This document shows positions 14,815-24,818 of a stretch of DNA of 27,379 nucleotides, one piece after another. The stretch is from UBA1425 sp045537495. Lineage in GTDB: Bacteria; Bacillota; Clostridia; Oscillospirales; Acutalibacteraceae. How positions within the stretch are numbered: the stretch's first letter is position 1; each line of letters opens with the position of its first letter. The position numbers and the translations under genes were made by a program. The notes beneath the pieces are model-generated. The model had not been told where the DNA came from. It was given only the letters and a program-made list of their open reading frames with translations, and made no database searches. The DNA lies in NCBI GenBank assembly GCA_045537495.1, contig JAZSPN010000147.1, positions 1-27,379 of the forward strand. Direction: 5' to 3'.

Positions 14815-16524
14815 ATGAAAAAGAAACTGCTTTGCATTTTTGTTTCAATTGTAATGATACTCGATATTTCAGCGTTCTGCGCTTTTTCCCGCGACGGTGA
14901 AACAGAGGTTTACCGGATTGTTTCGGGGGAAACAGATGCCGACGGGAATGTGTACAACGACTACTATGTCGACATGAACGGTAATAGGGTTGACCTATTT
15001 TCGGATGACGATTTTTCCGTTTCCGTCGCCGAGGAGAGTGCTCTCCCGTCAAAGTACAGCTCCGTCGATAAAAATATCATAACTGCGCCGAAGAATCAGG
15101 GCGGAAGTTCAAGCTGTTGGGCTTTCAGTGCAGTCAGCGCACTGGAAACAAGCAGTATCATGCAGGGCTTCGACACACTCGAAACAGCCGATTATTCGGA
15201 GGCGCACCTTTCGTGGTTCGGGCAGAATGAGCTTACGACGGATACGACCGATCCCACCTACGGTGACGGAAGAATCGTCGCTTCGCCTTTTCTGACGGGC
15301 GGAAATTGGTTTGGCGCAACCGCAACACTCGCAAGAGGCTCGGGACTTCAAAGGGAAGAGAATGCACCGTGGATTACATCATACAGTGAAAGTGTTCTCA
15401 ACAAAATGAACTATCCCGAATCCGAAAGATACATAAGTTATCTTCGCATAAAAAATTCACAGAGATTGGCAGACACTTCGCGTGAAGGAATCAAAAAAGC
15501 CATCGTTGAGCGCGGATCACTCATGGCAGCTATATACAGTGACAACAGCAAGTATACAAACAACTATTCGAATTATTTTCAGAATTCGGTTACGGGAAAA
15601 ACAAGTCATGCAATAACGCTTGTCGGCTGGGATGACGATTACAGCAGAACGAATTTCAAATCCACCGCCCGACCGACTAATAACGGGGCGTGGCTGTGCA
15701 AAAACAGCTGGGGTACAAGCATTGGAATCAACGGTTATTTCTGGCTGTCATACGAGGAAACGTCGCTTACGAGTCTTGTTTCTTTCGAAGTAATGGAAGC
15801 CGATGAATACGAAAACATCTATCAGTATGACGGCACTATGATGAAATACATCTTCCGTTCAACGGCGCCTGCCTCGGCAGCAAATACGTTCACTGCAAAA
15901 CGGGACGAATTGCTTACTCACGTAGGATTTTTCTCGGGCAACGACAAGGCCGATGCAATTGTCAGAATTTATAAGGGACGTTCGACAAACAGCAAAAACC
16001 CGACGGTCGGTGCACAGCTTATCAGTGAGGCTTTAACAAGTGTAAATGATATCGAATACGGTTACAGTACCGTAAAGCTTGCGAAGGGTGTTTATCTGAC
16101 GGAAGGCGATGTATTTACGGTCGTGGTGACATTTACTGCGAAGAGCGGTAAAAGCGCCGTACTCACCGAAGGCGAAACCACGACAGACACAACCGTCAGA
16201 AGCTACACGGGAAACCCGGGCGAGAGCTTTATCTGTCTTGACGGCACATGGTATGACACATCGTCAAAAGACGGAACAGATTATAACAATGTCTGTGTAA
16301 AGGCGATGACCTTGGGCGACGACGGATTGCCGGGTGATGCCGACAGCGACGAAGCTGTTACGCTGAAAGATGTTGTGTTCATAAGAAGATATCTTGCGGG
16401 CGGATACTCGGTAAAGCCCGATATACCTTGCAGCGATGTTGACGGTGACGGTGTAATAACACTTGCCGACAGTGTAATCCTGACAAGATATCTTGCAGGC
16501 GGATACGACGTAACACTTAAATAA
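14815..16524 (+). CDS. Secreted papain-family (C1) cysteine protease with C-terminal type I dockerin
   Basis: This 569-residue protein has a signal peptide (MKKKLLCIFVSIVMILDISA, then a probable cleavage near FCAFS). The C1 protease domain follows (about 78-325): the oxyanion Gln Q95 and nucleophile C101 lie in KNQGGSSSCWAFSA, H265 in SHAITLVGWDDDY, and N297 in CKNSWGTSIGINGYFWLSY. A beta-sandwich (about 335-500) resembles the lectin-like domain often found after bacterial C1 proteases. Residues 505-565 are a dockerin with two calcium loops, DADSDEAVTLKD and DVDGDGVITLAD, each followed by RRYLAGGY or TRYLAGGY. It should be exported and docked onto a cohesin scaffold, degrading proteins at the cell surface. 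The ATG at 14815 follows AAGGAG; an earlier GTG overlaps that site. It is monocistronic, with its own promoter and terminator. Confidence 0.95.
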   Translation: MKKKLLCIFVSIVMILDISAFCAFSRDGETEVYRIVSGETDADGNVYNDYYVDMNGNRVDLFSDDDFSVSVAEESALPSKYSSVDKNIITAPKNQGGSSSCWAFSAVSALETSSIMQGFDTLETADYSEAHLSWFGQNELTTDTTDPTYGDGRIVASPFLTGGNWFGATATLARGSGLQREENAPWITSYSESVLNKMNYPESERYISYLRIKNSQRLADTSREGIKKAIVERGSLMAAIYSDNSKYTNNYSNYFQNSVTGKTSHAITLVGWDDDYSRTNFKSTARPTNNGAWLCKNSWGTSIGINGYFWLSYEETSLTSLVSFEVMEADEYENIYQYDGTMMKYIFRSTAPASAANTFTAKRDELLTHVGFFSGNDKADAIVRIYKGRSTNSKNPTVGAQLISEALTSVNDIEYGYSTVKLAKGVYLTEGDVFTVVVTFTAKSGKSAVLTEGETTTDTTVRSYTGNPGESFICLDGTWYDTSSKDGTDYNNVCVKAMTLGDDGLPGDADSDEAVTLKDVVFIRRYLAGGYSVKPDIPCSDVDGDGVITLADSVILTRYLAGGYDVTLK

Positions 16525-16530
16525 AATTCG

Positions 16531-16563
16531 GGCGAATCAACGTACAGTCGATTCGCCTTTTTT
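16531..16563 (+). terminator. Rho-independent terminator abutting the addB ribosome binding site
   Basis: GGCGAATC (16531-16538) and GATTCGCC (16550-16557) form a perfect 8-base stem followed by six T. It ends the protease transcript. The next base begins CGGAGGT, the ribosome binding site of addB, so no room is left for a promoter between them. Confidence 0.9.
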
Positions 16564-16574
16564 CGGAGGTAGAG

Positions 16575-19500
16575 ATGCTTCGACTTATAACAGGCAGAAC
16601 GGGAACCGGCAAAACAGAATATTTAACCGAACTCATCTCGGATACTGTGAAAAGAAGCGGAGAAAATGCCGTGCTCATAGTACCCGAGCAGGCTTCGTTT
16701 TTTTACGAAAGAAAGATGCTTCAAATACTAGGCGCAAAGGATGCGCAAAGAGCGGAAACGCTCAGCTTTTCGAGAATAGCCGAAAATCTTCTGGCTTGTT
16801 CCGAAAAAGTCAGAAAACCGCTTATCAGTGACGGCGGCCGTATTGTGCTGATGAGCATGGCACTCGAAAATCTTTCAGAGAAGCTCAGTGTATACAAGCG
16901 CTATATCAAGAGCGTTTCGGTTGCAAATGAGCTTTTGAAGCTTTCGTCGGAATTCAAACGCTGTATGATAACTCCGCTTGATCTTTACAAAATTTCAGGG
17001 GCCATGGAAAACTGCTTCTTAAAGGAGAAGCTTTCCGAAATTGCACTTATCACCGAAACTTACGATGCACTTGTGGCGCAGAGCTTTACGGATGACACCG
17101 ACGATCTTACACTGCTTGCAGAAGAGCTTGAAACCAACAGCTTTTTTGTCGGAAAAACGGTGTTTATCGACTCGTTCAACGGCTTTACGGCACAGGAATA
17201 TGAGGTGATCGGAAAAATACTCGGAAAGGCAAAGGATGTTTATATCGGCCTTTGCACGGACAGTGTAATTGCACAGAGAGATTTTGATCCGGGTGTGTTT
17301 GCGTATGTCAAAAATACTGCAACGAAGCTTATAAAGCTTGCCGGCAGAGTGAATGTTCAGACGGCATCACCTGTTGTTGTGAACGGTGAAACTGTCAGAT
17401 ATAAAAGCGAAGAGCTTTCGTATCTTGAAAAGATTATGAGCGGTGCCGAAACCGAAGCATATGAAGAAACGGCTTCCGACATAACCGTCATCAAGGCATC
17501 GGATGTATACGAAGAGTGTGCCGCTGTTGCAGTTAACGTAAAAAGGCTGATACGTGAAGAAAATTACAGATGCAGAGAAATAGGTGTACTTTTCAGAAAT
17601 TCGGAAAAATACGAAAAAACGGTAAGATCGGCACTGAAAAAATGTGATATACCCGTTTTTGAAGACAAAAGACAGCCAATCTCGTCACAACCGCTTGTAG
17701 TCCTCATACGAACGGCTTGCGAAATTGCATCGGGCGGTTTTTCGGTTGAGAATCTGACGGGACATTTAAAGACGGGACTTACCGACATAGACGAAGAAGA
17801 GATTGCAAAGATCGAGAATTATGCTCTTCTCTGGAGAGTGGGCGGTGACAGATGGACGAGAGATTTCACATCATCTCCGAGAGGCTTCGGAGCAGAGATA
17901 AGCTCAGAGGATATCGAAACTCTCCGAGAGTTGAATGAAATCCGTTCCCGTGCGGTCAAGCCTCTTGTGAAGCTTCGCGAAAAGCTTAAAGATGCAAGCG
18001 GTCGTGATATCAGCGAAGCGTTATACAGATATCTTCTCAGTGTCGGTGCCGACAGTAATCTTCGTGACATGGCAATTGATCTTGAAGAGAGCGGAGAATC
18101 GGTGCTGGCACAGGAGCAGGAACGTATATGGGATACCGTCATGGATATTCTCAATATGCTTGCGGTGACTGTCGGTGACAGGCGTGTAAGCGCACAGCGT
18201 TATCTCGAGCTTTTCAACGCGGTAATATCGCTTTGTACACTCGGAAACATACCTCACGGACTTGATGAGGTGACGGTGGGAAGTATCGACAGAACCGTTA
18301 CTTTTTCACCGAGAGCAGTATTCGTCGTGGGCGTGAATGAAGGGGAATTTCCGAAAAATACGGAGAATACGGGAATCCTCAGTGATTCCGACAGAAAATA
18401 TCTCAGAGAAAACGGCATAGAGCTTTATGACTTCGGTGAATCAAAAGCTTCGGAAGAACGGCTGATGGTATACAAGACGCTGTGTTCTTCGACGGACAGA
18501 ATTTTTGTAAGCTATGCGGGAGCTTCTTCGGACGGCTCACAGCTTTCGGTTTCCGAGGCTGTCAGAACGATTACGGACAGCTTCCCGAACAGCAATATCA
18601 TTGATTTTTCCACGGTTGATGATTTAGACAAAATTGAAGGTGCATTACCTGCATTCGAACTGCTGTGTCTTAAAAGTGAAACGAAGGACGGGATTTATCC
18701 GGCTTTAAAGGAATGGTTTTCCTCGGATAAAGAGTTTTCGGGCAGAATGAGTGCACTTTCGAGAATTACCGAAGCCAAGGACTTTAAAATAGAGGATAAA
18801 GCCGTGGCGAAAGAGCTTTTCGGCGAGAATATGTATCTTTCGGCTTCGAGAGTGGAAAAGTTTTATAATTGCCCGTTCAGCTACTTCTGTGCATACGGAC
18901 TTCTTGCAAGACCGCGTATAAGCTCTGATTTCGACGCGGCAATTCAGGGAACGGAGATTCACTTTATACTTGAAATGATGCTCAAAAAGCACGGCAAGGA
19001 AGAGCTTATTGCCATGACGCAGGAAGAACGACAAGCGGAAGTCGATGAAATTCTTGAAGAATTCCTTTTGTCGAGAATGGGCAACGAAGAAAAAACGGAA
19101 AGATTCATGTATCTCTACAGAAGATTACGAAAATCGATCAAGGAGATACTTGACAGGCTTGTTCTTGAGTTTTCGAGAAGTGCATTTACACCGATTGATT
19201 TTGAGCTCAGAATTGACAGGGACGGCGAAATAAATCCCTATACGGCAGCGCTTGACGACGGAAGCTTTGTAAGTCTTAAAGGCGTGGTGGACAGAGTCGA
19301 TTCAATGGAGCTTAACGGCAAAAAGTATATCAGAATAGTTGACTATAAGTCGGGAAAGAAAAAATTTCAGCTTTCCGACGTTTTGAGCGGACTCAATATG
19401 CAGATGATTCTGTATCTTTTTGCGATATGGGAAAACGGAAGCGTGAGGTACGGAAACAGTATAGTGCCCTCGGGATTTCTTTATATGCCGGCAAGAGCGG

Positions 19501-19925
19501 AATACGTAAAACCCGAAAGGCTCGAAAGCGATGAATCAATAGCTCTGAAAAAAGCAAAGTCTTTGAAGATGAGCGGAATGATATTGAATGATGAAGCCGT
19601 AATACTGGGCATGGACGATACCGTAAGCGGATATTTCGTCCCCGTCGAGAGAAAAGATTTGCTGTTTACGGGCGACAGCCTCATTTCGCTTCATCAGCTG
19701 TCCCTGCTGAAAAAGAGAGTGGACAAGACGATTGCAGAGATGGCGAAAAAGCTTAAAAACGGAGAAATTAAGGCGTATCCCGTGATAAAGAATACGGTGA
19801 GTGCGTGTGATTATTGCGAATACAGAAGTGTGTGTGCTCACGAAAAGGATTCGGGAGGCAATGTTCTTTCAAGCTTATCAAACGGTAAATGCCTTGAAAT
19901 ACTTGAAGGGGAGGAGGTGCTGTGA
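16575..19925 (+). CDS. addB: AddB subunit of the AddAB helicase-nuclease
   Basis: This 1116-residue protein processes double-strand DNA ends for recombinational repair together with AddA. The Walker A motif is GRTGTGKT at residues 7-14, and VLIVPEQASFFYE follows as in clostridial AddB. The C-terminal RecB-type nuclease has RIVDYKSGKKKF (D923, K925). The iron-sulfur cysteines are in place: C766 (YNCPFSYFCAYGL) and C1078, C1081 and C1087 (CDYCEYRSVC). The start has CGGAGGT five bases or so upstream. Its stop TGA shares its last base with the addA ATG. The order addB-addA is the usual one in Firmicutes. No promoter can sit between it and the upstream terminator, so one must lie inside the protease gene or transcription must read through. 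Confidence 0.96.
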   Translation: MLRLITGRTGTGKTEYLTELISDTVKRSGENAVLIVPEQASFFYERKMLQILGAKDAQRAETLSFSRIAENLLACSEKVRKPLISDGGRIVLMSMALENLSEKLSVYKRYIKSVSVANELLKLSSEFKRCMITPLDLYKISGAMENCFLKEKLSEIALITETYDALVAQSFTDDTDDLTLLAEELETNSFFVGKTVFIDSFNGFTAQEYEVIGKILGKAKDVYIGLCTDSVIAQRDFDPGVFAYVKNTATKLIKLAGRVNVQTASPVVVNGETVRYKSEELSYLEKIMSGAETEAYEETASDITVIKASDVYEECAAVAVNVKRLIREENYRCREIGVLFRNSEKYEKTVRSALKKCDIPVFEDKRQPISSQPLVVLIRTACEIASGGFSVENLTGHLKTGLTDIDEEEIAKIENYALLWRVGGDRWTRDFTSSPRGFGAEISSEDIETLRELNEIRSRAVKPLVKLREKLKDASGRDISEALYRYLLSVGADSNLRDMAIDLEESGESVLAQEQERIWDTVMDILNMLAVTVGDRRVSAQRYLELFNAVISLCTLGNIPHGLDEVTVGSIDRTVTFSPRAVFVVGVNEGEFPKNTENTGILSDSDRKYLRENGIELYDFGESKASEERLMVYKTLCSSTDRIFVSYAGASSDGSQLSVSEAVRTITDSFPNSNIIDFSTVDDLDKIEGALPAFELLCLKSETKDGIYPALKEWFSSDKEFSGRMSALSRITEAKDFKIEDKAVAKELFGENMYLSASRVEKFYNCPFSYFCAYGLLARPRISSDFDAAIQGTEIHFILEMMLKKHGKEELIAMTQEERQAEVDEILEEFLLSRMGNEEKTERFMYLYRRLRKSIKEILDRLVLEFSRSAFTPIDFELRIDRDGEINPYTAALDDGSFVSLKGVVDRVDSMELNGKKYIRIVDYKSGKKKFQLSDVLSGLNMQMILYLFAIWENGSVRYGNSIVPSGFLYMPARAEYVKPERLESDESIALKKAKSLKMSGMILNDEAVILGMDDTVSGYFVPVERKDLLFTGDSLISLHQLSLLKKRVDKTIAEMAKKLKNGEIKAYPVIKNTVSACDYCEYRSVCAHEKDSGGNVLSSLSNGKCLEILEGEEVL

Positions 19926-22900
19926 TGAACTGGACGGACAGTCAGCTTTCCGCCATTGAGGCGAGAAACGGCTCAATACTTGTAAGTGCCGCGGCAGGCT
20001 CGGGAAAAACGGCGGTGCTTGTTGAGCGAGTGATGCGGCGTCTTCAGGACGGCTGCAATATCGATGAGCTTCTGATAGTCACATTTACGAACGCGGCGGC
20101 ATCGCAGATGCGTGAAAAGATAGCGGCGGCTCTCGAAAAGAGGATAGCACAAAGTGAAGGCAACAGACATCTTCTTCGCCAGAAAACGCTTTTGCCTTTT
20201 GCGAAAATCTGTACCATTGATGCGCTCTGTTCAAGTCTTGCACGGGAAAATTTTCAGCGCCTCGATATCGAACCCGATTTTACCGTGGCGGATGATCTGA
20301 AGCTTCTCGAAATGAAAAACTCTGCCGCACAAAAAGCGACAGAGGAGATGTATTCGGCACATGAAAAATCGTTTGAAGAGCTTACAGAATTGCTTTTCAA
20401 GGGCAGAGATGATTCAACGCTTACGGAAACGGTAATAAAGGTTGACGACATAGCCTGCTCTTATCCCGATCCCGAAAAGTGGATAGATTCACTGAGTGAT
20501 ATATATGATTGTGAGCACTTTGAAGGAAGCATCTTCGAAAAGCTTACAAAGGAGCATATACTCAAAAAAATTCATATCTGCTTAGACGGTGTGAAAAGTG
20601 CGCTTGAATTTATAAAAACCGATGCAAAAGTTACGGAAAAGTATATGCCTGTTTTGCTTTCCGATAAAGATATTTATGAAAAAATCATAGCTCTCATAAT
20701 GTCGGGTAAAAGATGGGACGACACCGCAGAAGGCATAGGACTTCTTTTGTCGGGTATACAGAGGGCACCCGTTGTAAGAAATGCGCCTTATGAAAAAGAT
20801 TATGCCTACGGTATACGAACGGCGAACAAAGAAATAATCAAAAACCTGAAACCGTTTATTGATTTCAGTCTTGCTGATTTCGAAGAGGATATAGAGTATA
20901 CAAGGTCAATCGGTGAAGCTTTTTCGAGGACCTTACTTCTGTACAGAAAATATTTGTTTGATCTGAAAAAAGCATCGAACAGCTATTCGTTTTCCGATAT
21001 CAGCTCATTTGCGATAAAGTGTCTTTGCGACAGCGAAGGCAATAAGACGGAACTTGCAAAGAGTCTTTCGGAAAAATATAAAGAGATACTTGTTGATGAA
21101 TTTCAGGATGTCAACGATATGCAGAATCTTCTGTTCAGCCTTCTTTCAAAGGATGAAAGCAATCTGTTTTTTGTCGGAGATTCAAAGCAGAGTATCTATA
21201 AATTCAGGCAGGCGAAGCCGAAAATTTTCATTGACATGAAGCGTTCACGTCCTGTTTACCGTGACGGAAATTACCCTGCCGTTATAAATCTTGATATGAA
21301 CTTCAGAAGCCGTAAAGGCGTAACGGAATGGGTTAATTTTCTTTTTGAGAGAATTATGACGGCGGATGACAGCGAGATATATTACGATGATACCGAGCAT
21401 CTCAGAGCGGGTGCCGAGTATCCCGAAAAAACCGAACCCGACACGGAGATACATATTATCGAAAAATCGGCGGAGGGCTTCAAGAGTATTGAAGAAGAGG
21501 CTTATTATATCGCGGATTATATCAAGAAAGAGATGTCAAAGGGACTCACGGTAAAAGACGGGGAAACACAGAGAAAGGCGAGATACAGTGATTTCTGTAT
21601 ACTTCTGAGAAGTGACGGAGGCAGAATAGGTACAATTGCATCGATCCTCCGTCAGTGCTCAATTCCTGCTGTATCGGCAACGAAGGGTAACTTTTTTGAG
21701 GTGCCCGAGGTGCAGATAATGCTGTCGCTTCTCAAGGTTATCGACAATCCTCTTCGCGATATTCCGCTGTTATCTGTTATGATGTCGCCGATTTTCGGTT
21801 TTTCGGCAGATGACCTTGCACGCATACGTATAAATGACAGAAAATCTTCACTTTATATGTGTGTGAAAAAAGCGGCAGAAACAGACGACAGATATATTTA
21901 TTTTTTAAATCTTATAGCGAATATGAGGCTTCGTGCGGCATCCTTGCCCGTAGGGGAGCTTGTACGGCAGCTCATGGACGAAACGGGATATCTTGCTATA
22001 GCCGGAGCTATGAACTCGGGCGACGGCAGACGGGCGAATCTTTTACAGCTTCAAAGACTTGCGGACGGCTTCTCAAATTTCGGTAACAGCGGGTTATCAG
22101 GCTTTCTGCGCTTTATGGAAGGTATTGAGGAGCGTGCAGATAAGCTGGAAAAAGCACCTGTCATAAAGGGTGAGGCGGATGCCGTTAAGATAATGACGAT
22201 TCACAAGAGCAAGGGGCTTGAATTCCCCGTGTGTATTCTTGCGGACTGTTCTCATGCCTACAATGCCCGTGAGTACAACAATAACAATTACATTATAACT
22301 CCCGAATTCGGAATGACTACGGTAAGACGTGACGCGGCACGTTTTGCACAGTACAACACCCTGCCGAAGGCGCTCTCGGCAGAAACGGGAATGCTTGCTG
22401 ATTTCAACGAAGAGCTCAGAATTCTCTATGTTGCGCTTACAAGAGCGAAAGAGCGCCTTGTAACGCTCTCGACACTTTCAAATGCTCATAAGAAATTGAA
22501 AGAGCTTTCATCGAGAATATCCGTAGACGGAGAGCTTATAGGTGTTTCGGAGGCTTCAAGCTATACGGAGCTCATCCTCATGTCGGCTATTACTCATCCC
22601 GATGCTCACCTGCTGAGAGAAGTTGCGGGTATCGAGGGCTTACCCATCGGAGAATGTGACACTTCAATAAAAGTCGTAATTTCCGGTATTTCGTGTGATG
22701 AAGACGAGCCGGAGGACGAAAAGTCGGACGAGCTTCTTCAAGCGGATGAAGACGTGCTGAGACGGATTGACGAAAAACTCAGATACCGCTATCCCTTCGA
22801 AGAGCTGTCGGGTGTAATCGCGAAACATTCGGCTTCGAAGATAGAGGCTTCAGGCATAAACAGAGAGTTTTTTGCATCGTCAAGACCTGCATTTCTCAAC

Positions 22901-23416
22901 GAGGGAGGAATGACGCCTGCACAAAGAGGTACGGCGTTCCACAAATTTATGCAGTATGCCGACTTTTTGAATGCGAGAGAAAGTGTCGGTGACGAGGCGG
23001 AAAGACTTGTCCGGACAGGTATTATGAGCGAGAATGAAAAGGATTGCCTTGATTTCGAGAAGCTTGAAGGGTTTTTCAAGGGGGAAACGGGAAAACGCAT
23101 ATGCGAATCCGAAAAGATATACAGAGAATACCGATTTACGGTAAGCAGAAACGTTTTGTCCCTTTATCCCGAGCTTTCACCGAAAGTATCCGATGAGGAC
23201 GTTATAATTCAGGGAATGGTGGACTGTGCTTTTCTGGAAAACGGAAAGCTTCATATAGTTGACTACAAGACCGACAGAGTATCCTCCGAGGAAATTGTGA
23301 AAAGGTATACGTCGCAGCTTCGGATTTATGCTTCTGCAATGAGTGAGTGTACGGAAACGGAGATCGGCGACATACTTCTTTATTCGTTCTGCAACGATGA
23401 AACGATAAAACTCTGA
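19925..23416 (+). CDS. addA: AddA subunit: UvrD-like helicase and RecB-type nuclease
   Basis: This 1163-residue protein carries all superfamily 1A helicase motifs: SAAAGSGKT (K28), ILVDEFQDVND (D391, E392), VGDSKQSIYKFRQAKP, a LDMNFRSRKGV motif, IMTIHKSKGLEFPV and LRILYVALTRAKERL. The C-terminal nuclease motif is IVDYKTDRV (D1113, K1115). It is the motor and one of the two nucleases of AddAB, working in the cytoplasm to resect broken DNA ends to Chi-type sites. The ATG at 19925 is preferred over the GTG at 19922 because AGGAGG (19912-19917) is then seven bases away. It overlaps addB by one base, which couples their translation and stoichiometry. A terminator follows. Confidence 0.97.
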   Translation: MNWTDSQLSAIEARNGSILVSAAAGSGKTAVLVERVMRRLQDGCNIDELLIVTFTNAAASQMREKIAAALEKRIAQSEGNRHLLRQKTLLPFAKICTIDALCSSLARENFQRLDIEPDFTVADDLKLLEMKNSAAQKATEEMYSAHEKSFEELTELLFKGRDDSTLTETVIKVDDIACSYPDPEKWIDSLSDIYDCEHFEGSIFEKLTKEHILKKIHICLDGVKSALEFIKTDAKVTEKYMPVLLSDKDIYEKIIALIMSGKRWDDTAEGIGLLLSGIQRAPVVRNAPYEKDYAYGIRTANKEIIKNLKPFIDFSLADFEEDIEYTRSIGEAFSRTLLLYRKYLFDLKKASNSYSFSDISSFAIKCLCDSEGNKTELAKSLSEKYKEILVDEFQDVNDMQNLLFSLLSKDESNLFFVGDSKQSIYKFRQAKPKIFIDMKRSRPVYRDGNYPAVINLDMNFRSRKGVTEWVNFLFERIMTADDSEIYYDDTEHLRAGAEYPEKTEPDTEIHIIEKSAEGFKSIEEEAYYIADYIKKEMSKGLTVKDGETQRKARYSDFCILLRSDGGRIGTIASILRQCSIPAVSATKGNFFEVPEVQIMLSLLKVIDNPLRDIPLLSVMMSPIFGFSADDLARIRINDRKSSLYMCVKKAAETDDRYIYFLNLIANMRLRAASLPVGELVRQLMDETGYLAIAGAMNSGDGRRANLLQLQRLADGFSNFGNSGLSGFLRFMEGIEERADKLEKAPVIKGEADAVKIMTIHKSKGLEFPVCILADCSHAYNAREYNNNNYIITPEFGMTTVRRDAARFAQYNTLPKALSAETGMLADFNEELRILYVALTRAKERLVTLSTLSNAHKKLKELSSRISVDGELIGVSEASSYTELILMSAITHPDAHLLREVAGIEGLPIGECDTSIKVVISGISCDEDEPEDEKSDELLQADEDVLRRIDEKLRYRYPFEELSGVIAKHSASKIEASGINREFFASSRPAFLNEGGMTPAQRGTAFHKFMQYADFLNARESVGDEAERLVRTGIMSENEKDCLDFEKLEGFFKGETGKRICESEKIYREYRFTVSRNVLSLYPELSPKVSDEDVIIQGMVDCAFLENGKLHIVDYKTDRVSSEEIVKRYTSQLRIYASAMSECTETEIGDILLYSFCNDETIKL

Positions 23417-23423
23417 ATGAAAC

Positions 23424-23463
23424 AAAAAATCCATCTCTTCCGAATCGGAAAAGGTGGATTTTT
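23424..23463. terminator. Bidirectional terminator between addA and mtaB
   Basis: AAAAATCCA (23425-23433) pairs with TGGATTTTT (23455-23463), and TTCC pairs with GGAA inside. A-run and T-run flanks serve the two convergent genes. Confidence 0.88.
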
Positions 23464-23466
23464 ACA

Positions 23467-24750
23467 TTAAACGCAGTGACCGATACAGCCTTCGCTGTCG
23501 GAATCGGTTATTTTTACATTGACGGCACCGCAATTCGGACAGTCGCCAAAGATTTTCACGGGAGTGTAGTTCGCGGTGAAGCCCTCGTGATAAGAGTTGT
23601 CGCAAAACTCTTCAATAAGAACGGAAACCGTCTTACCGACCTGATTGCGAAGAAACTCGGAACGTATTTTTTCGGTTTCAAAAATCATGATTTTTGCACG
23701 TGCTTCCTTGACGGATTTTTCGTTTTGACCGTCCATCGTGGCGGCTTTTGTGCCGGTACGGACCGAATAGGGGAAAACGTGAACTTTTTCGAATCCGATG
23801 AGCTTTACAAAACTGAGAGATTTTTTAAAATCCTCGTCTGTTTCACCGGGGAAGCCCGTCATGACGTCGGTGGTGATTGAAGCATCGGGGAAAACGGACC
23901 GTATCTTTTCGCAGATATGTAAGTAGTCGGCGGATGTGTAATGCCTGTTCATGGCGCGAAGCGTTTTGTCGCATCCGCTTTGAAGCGAAATGTGAAACTG
24001 AGGACAGAGCTTTTTGCAATCCGACAGACGGTCTATGATGCTGTCGCTCAGATAATCGGGCTCGAGAGAGCCTAAACGAACGCGGAGTATGCCGTCGTTT
24101 TCGGAAGCGGCAAGAACAGCATCGCAAAGATCGTATTCACCGTCGGAATATGCGGAAAGGTTGATGCCGACAAGCACTATCTCGCAAAATCCCGCATCGG
24201 CAAGGATGGAGGCCTCTTCTTTGATATCGGAGAGCTTCTTTGAGCGAACTCTGCCCCTGGCATAAGGAATTGCACAGTATGAGCAGAATCTGTTACAGCC
24301 GTCCTCGATTTTGATTTCGGCACGTGTCCTTCCTCTGAAAGAGGTTATTCTGCAAGGGATAAACGGATCGGAGCTTTCATGACGGCGGGTGAGAAAATAC
24401 CGTGAAGGCGATTTGAAATAGTCGTAAATCGCATCGACGATGAGATGGTTTGAGCCGTTTCCGAGGATTATGTCCGCCTCTGTGAGCTTTTTGCAGTCGT
24501 CGGGATAAGCCTGAGGCATACAGCCCGTAAGTATTACGAGTGCATCGGGATTCTGACGCTTTAACCGTCTGACAGCCTGTCTGTTTTTTCTGTCACTTTC
24601 ACTGGTGACGGTGCAGGAGTTTACAATGTAAATGTCGGCGTTTTCAGATGAGTCAACAACGGTGAACCCGTTATCGGTGAGAGCTTCACAGATAACCTGA
24701 GATTCATACTGATTGACTTTACAGCCGAGAGTGTAAATTGCAGCCTTCAT
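23467..24750 (-). CDS. mtaB: tRNA t6A37 methylthiotransferase MtaB (radical SAM)
   Basis: This enzyme adds a methylthio group to t6A37 of tRNA(Lys) in the cytoplasm. The 427 residues show the UPF0004 N-terminal domain with its three cluster cysteines (C10 in TLGCKVNQYES, C46 in NSCTVTS, C77 in TGCMPQ). The radical SAM motif CNRFCSYC follows (C152, C156, C159), then a C-terminal TRAM-like region. KVNQYES and the IPYARGRVRS motif separate it from MiaB. The end carries extra cysteines (CPNCG and CIGHC), a possible small metal site. The start ATG at 24750 has only a weak AGGTG 13 bases upstream, and an in-frame stop lies just before it, so no longer version exists. It is flanked by terminators and appears monocistronic. 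Confidence 0.93.
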   Translation of the reverse strand: MKAAIYTLGCKVNQYESQVICEALTDNGFTVVDSSENADIYIVNSCTVTSESDRKNRQAVRRLKRQNPDALVILTGCMPQAYPDDCKKLTEADIILGNGSNHLIVDAIYDYFKSPSRYFLTRRHESSDPFIPCRITSFRGRTRAEIKIEDGCNRFCSYCAIPYARGRVRSKKLSDIKEEASILADAGFCEIVLVGINLSAYSDGEYDLCDAVLAASENDGILRVRLGSLEPDYLSDSIIDRLSDCKKLCPQFHISLQSGCDKTLRAMNRHYTSADYLHICEKIRSVFPDASITTDVMTGFPGETDEDFKKSLSFVKLIGFEKVHVFPYSVRTGTKAATMDGQNEKSVKEARAKIMIFETEKIRSEFLRNQVGKTVSVLIEEFCDNSYHEGFTANYTPVKIFGDCPNCGAVNVKITDSDSEGCIGHCV

Positions 24751-24789
24751 AAATCGCGGTTAACACCTGAATGTCAGGGCTTTCCTTTC

Positions 24790-24818
24790 AGAATAAATTA
24801 ATTTTAAAGCTGAAGCAA
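24790..24818 (-). promoter_or_regulatory. Weak candidate promoter of mtaB, overlapping the upstream terminator
   Basis: On the minus strand TTGCTT (24813-24818) and TATTCT (24790-24795) are 17 bases apart, between the terminator stem and the mtaB start. Both boxes are poor matches. Confidence 0.3.

Noticed and set aside
14806..14817. GTG start for the protease at 14806
   Set aside because: It overlaps the ribosome binding site AAGGAG. The ATG at 14815 begins a normal signal peptide, MKKKLL.
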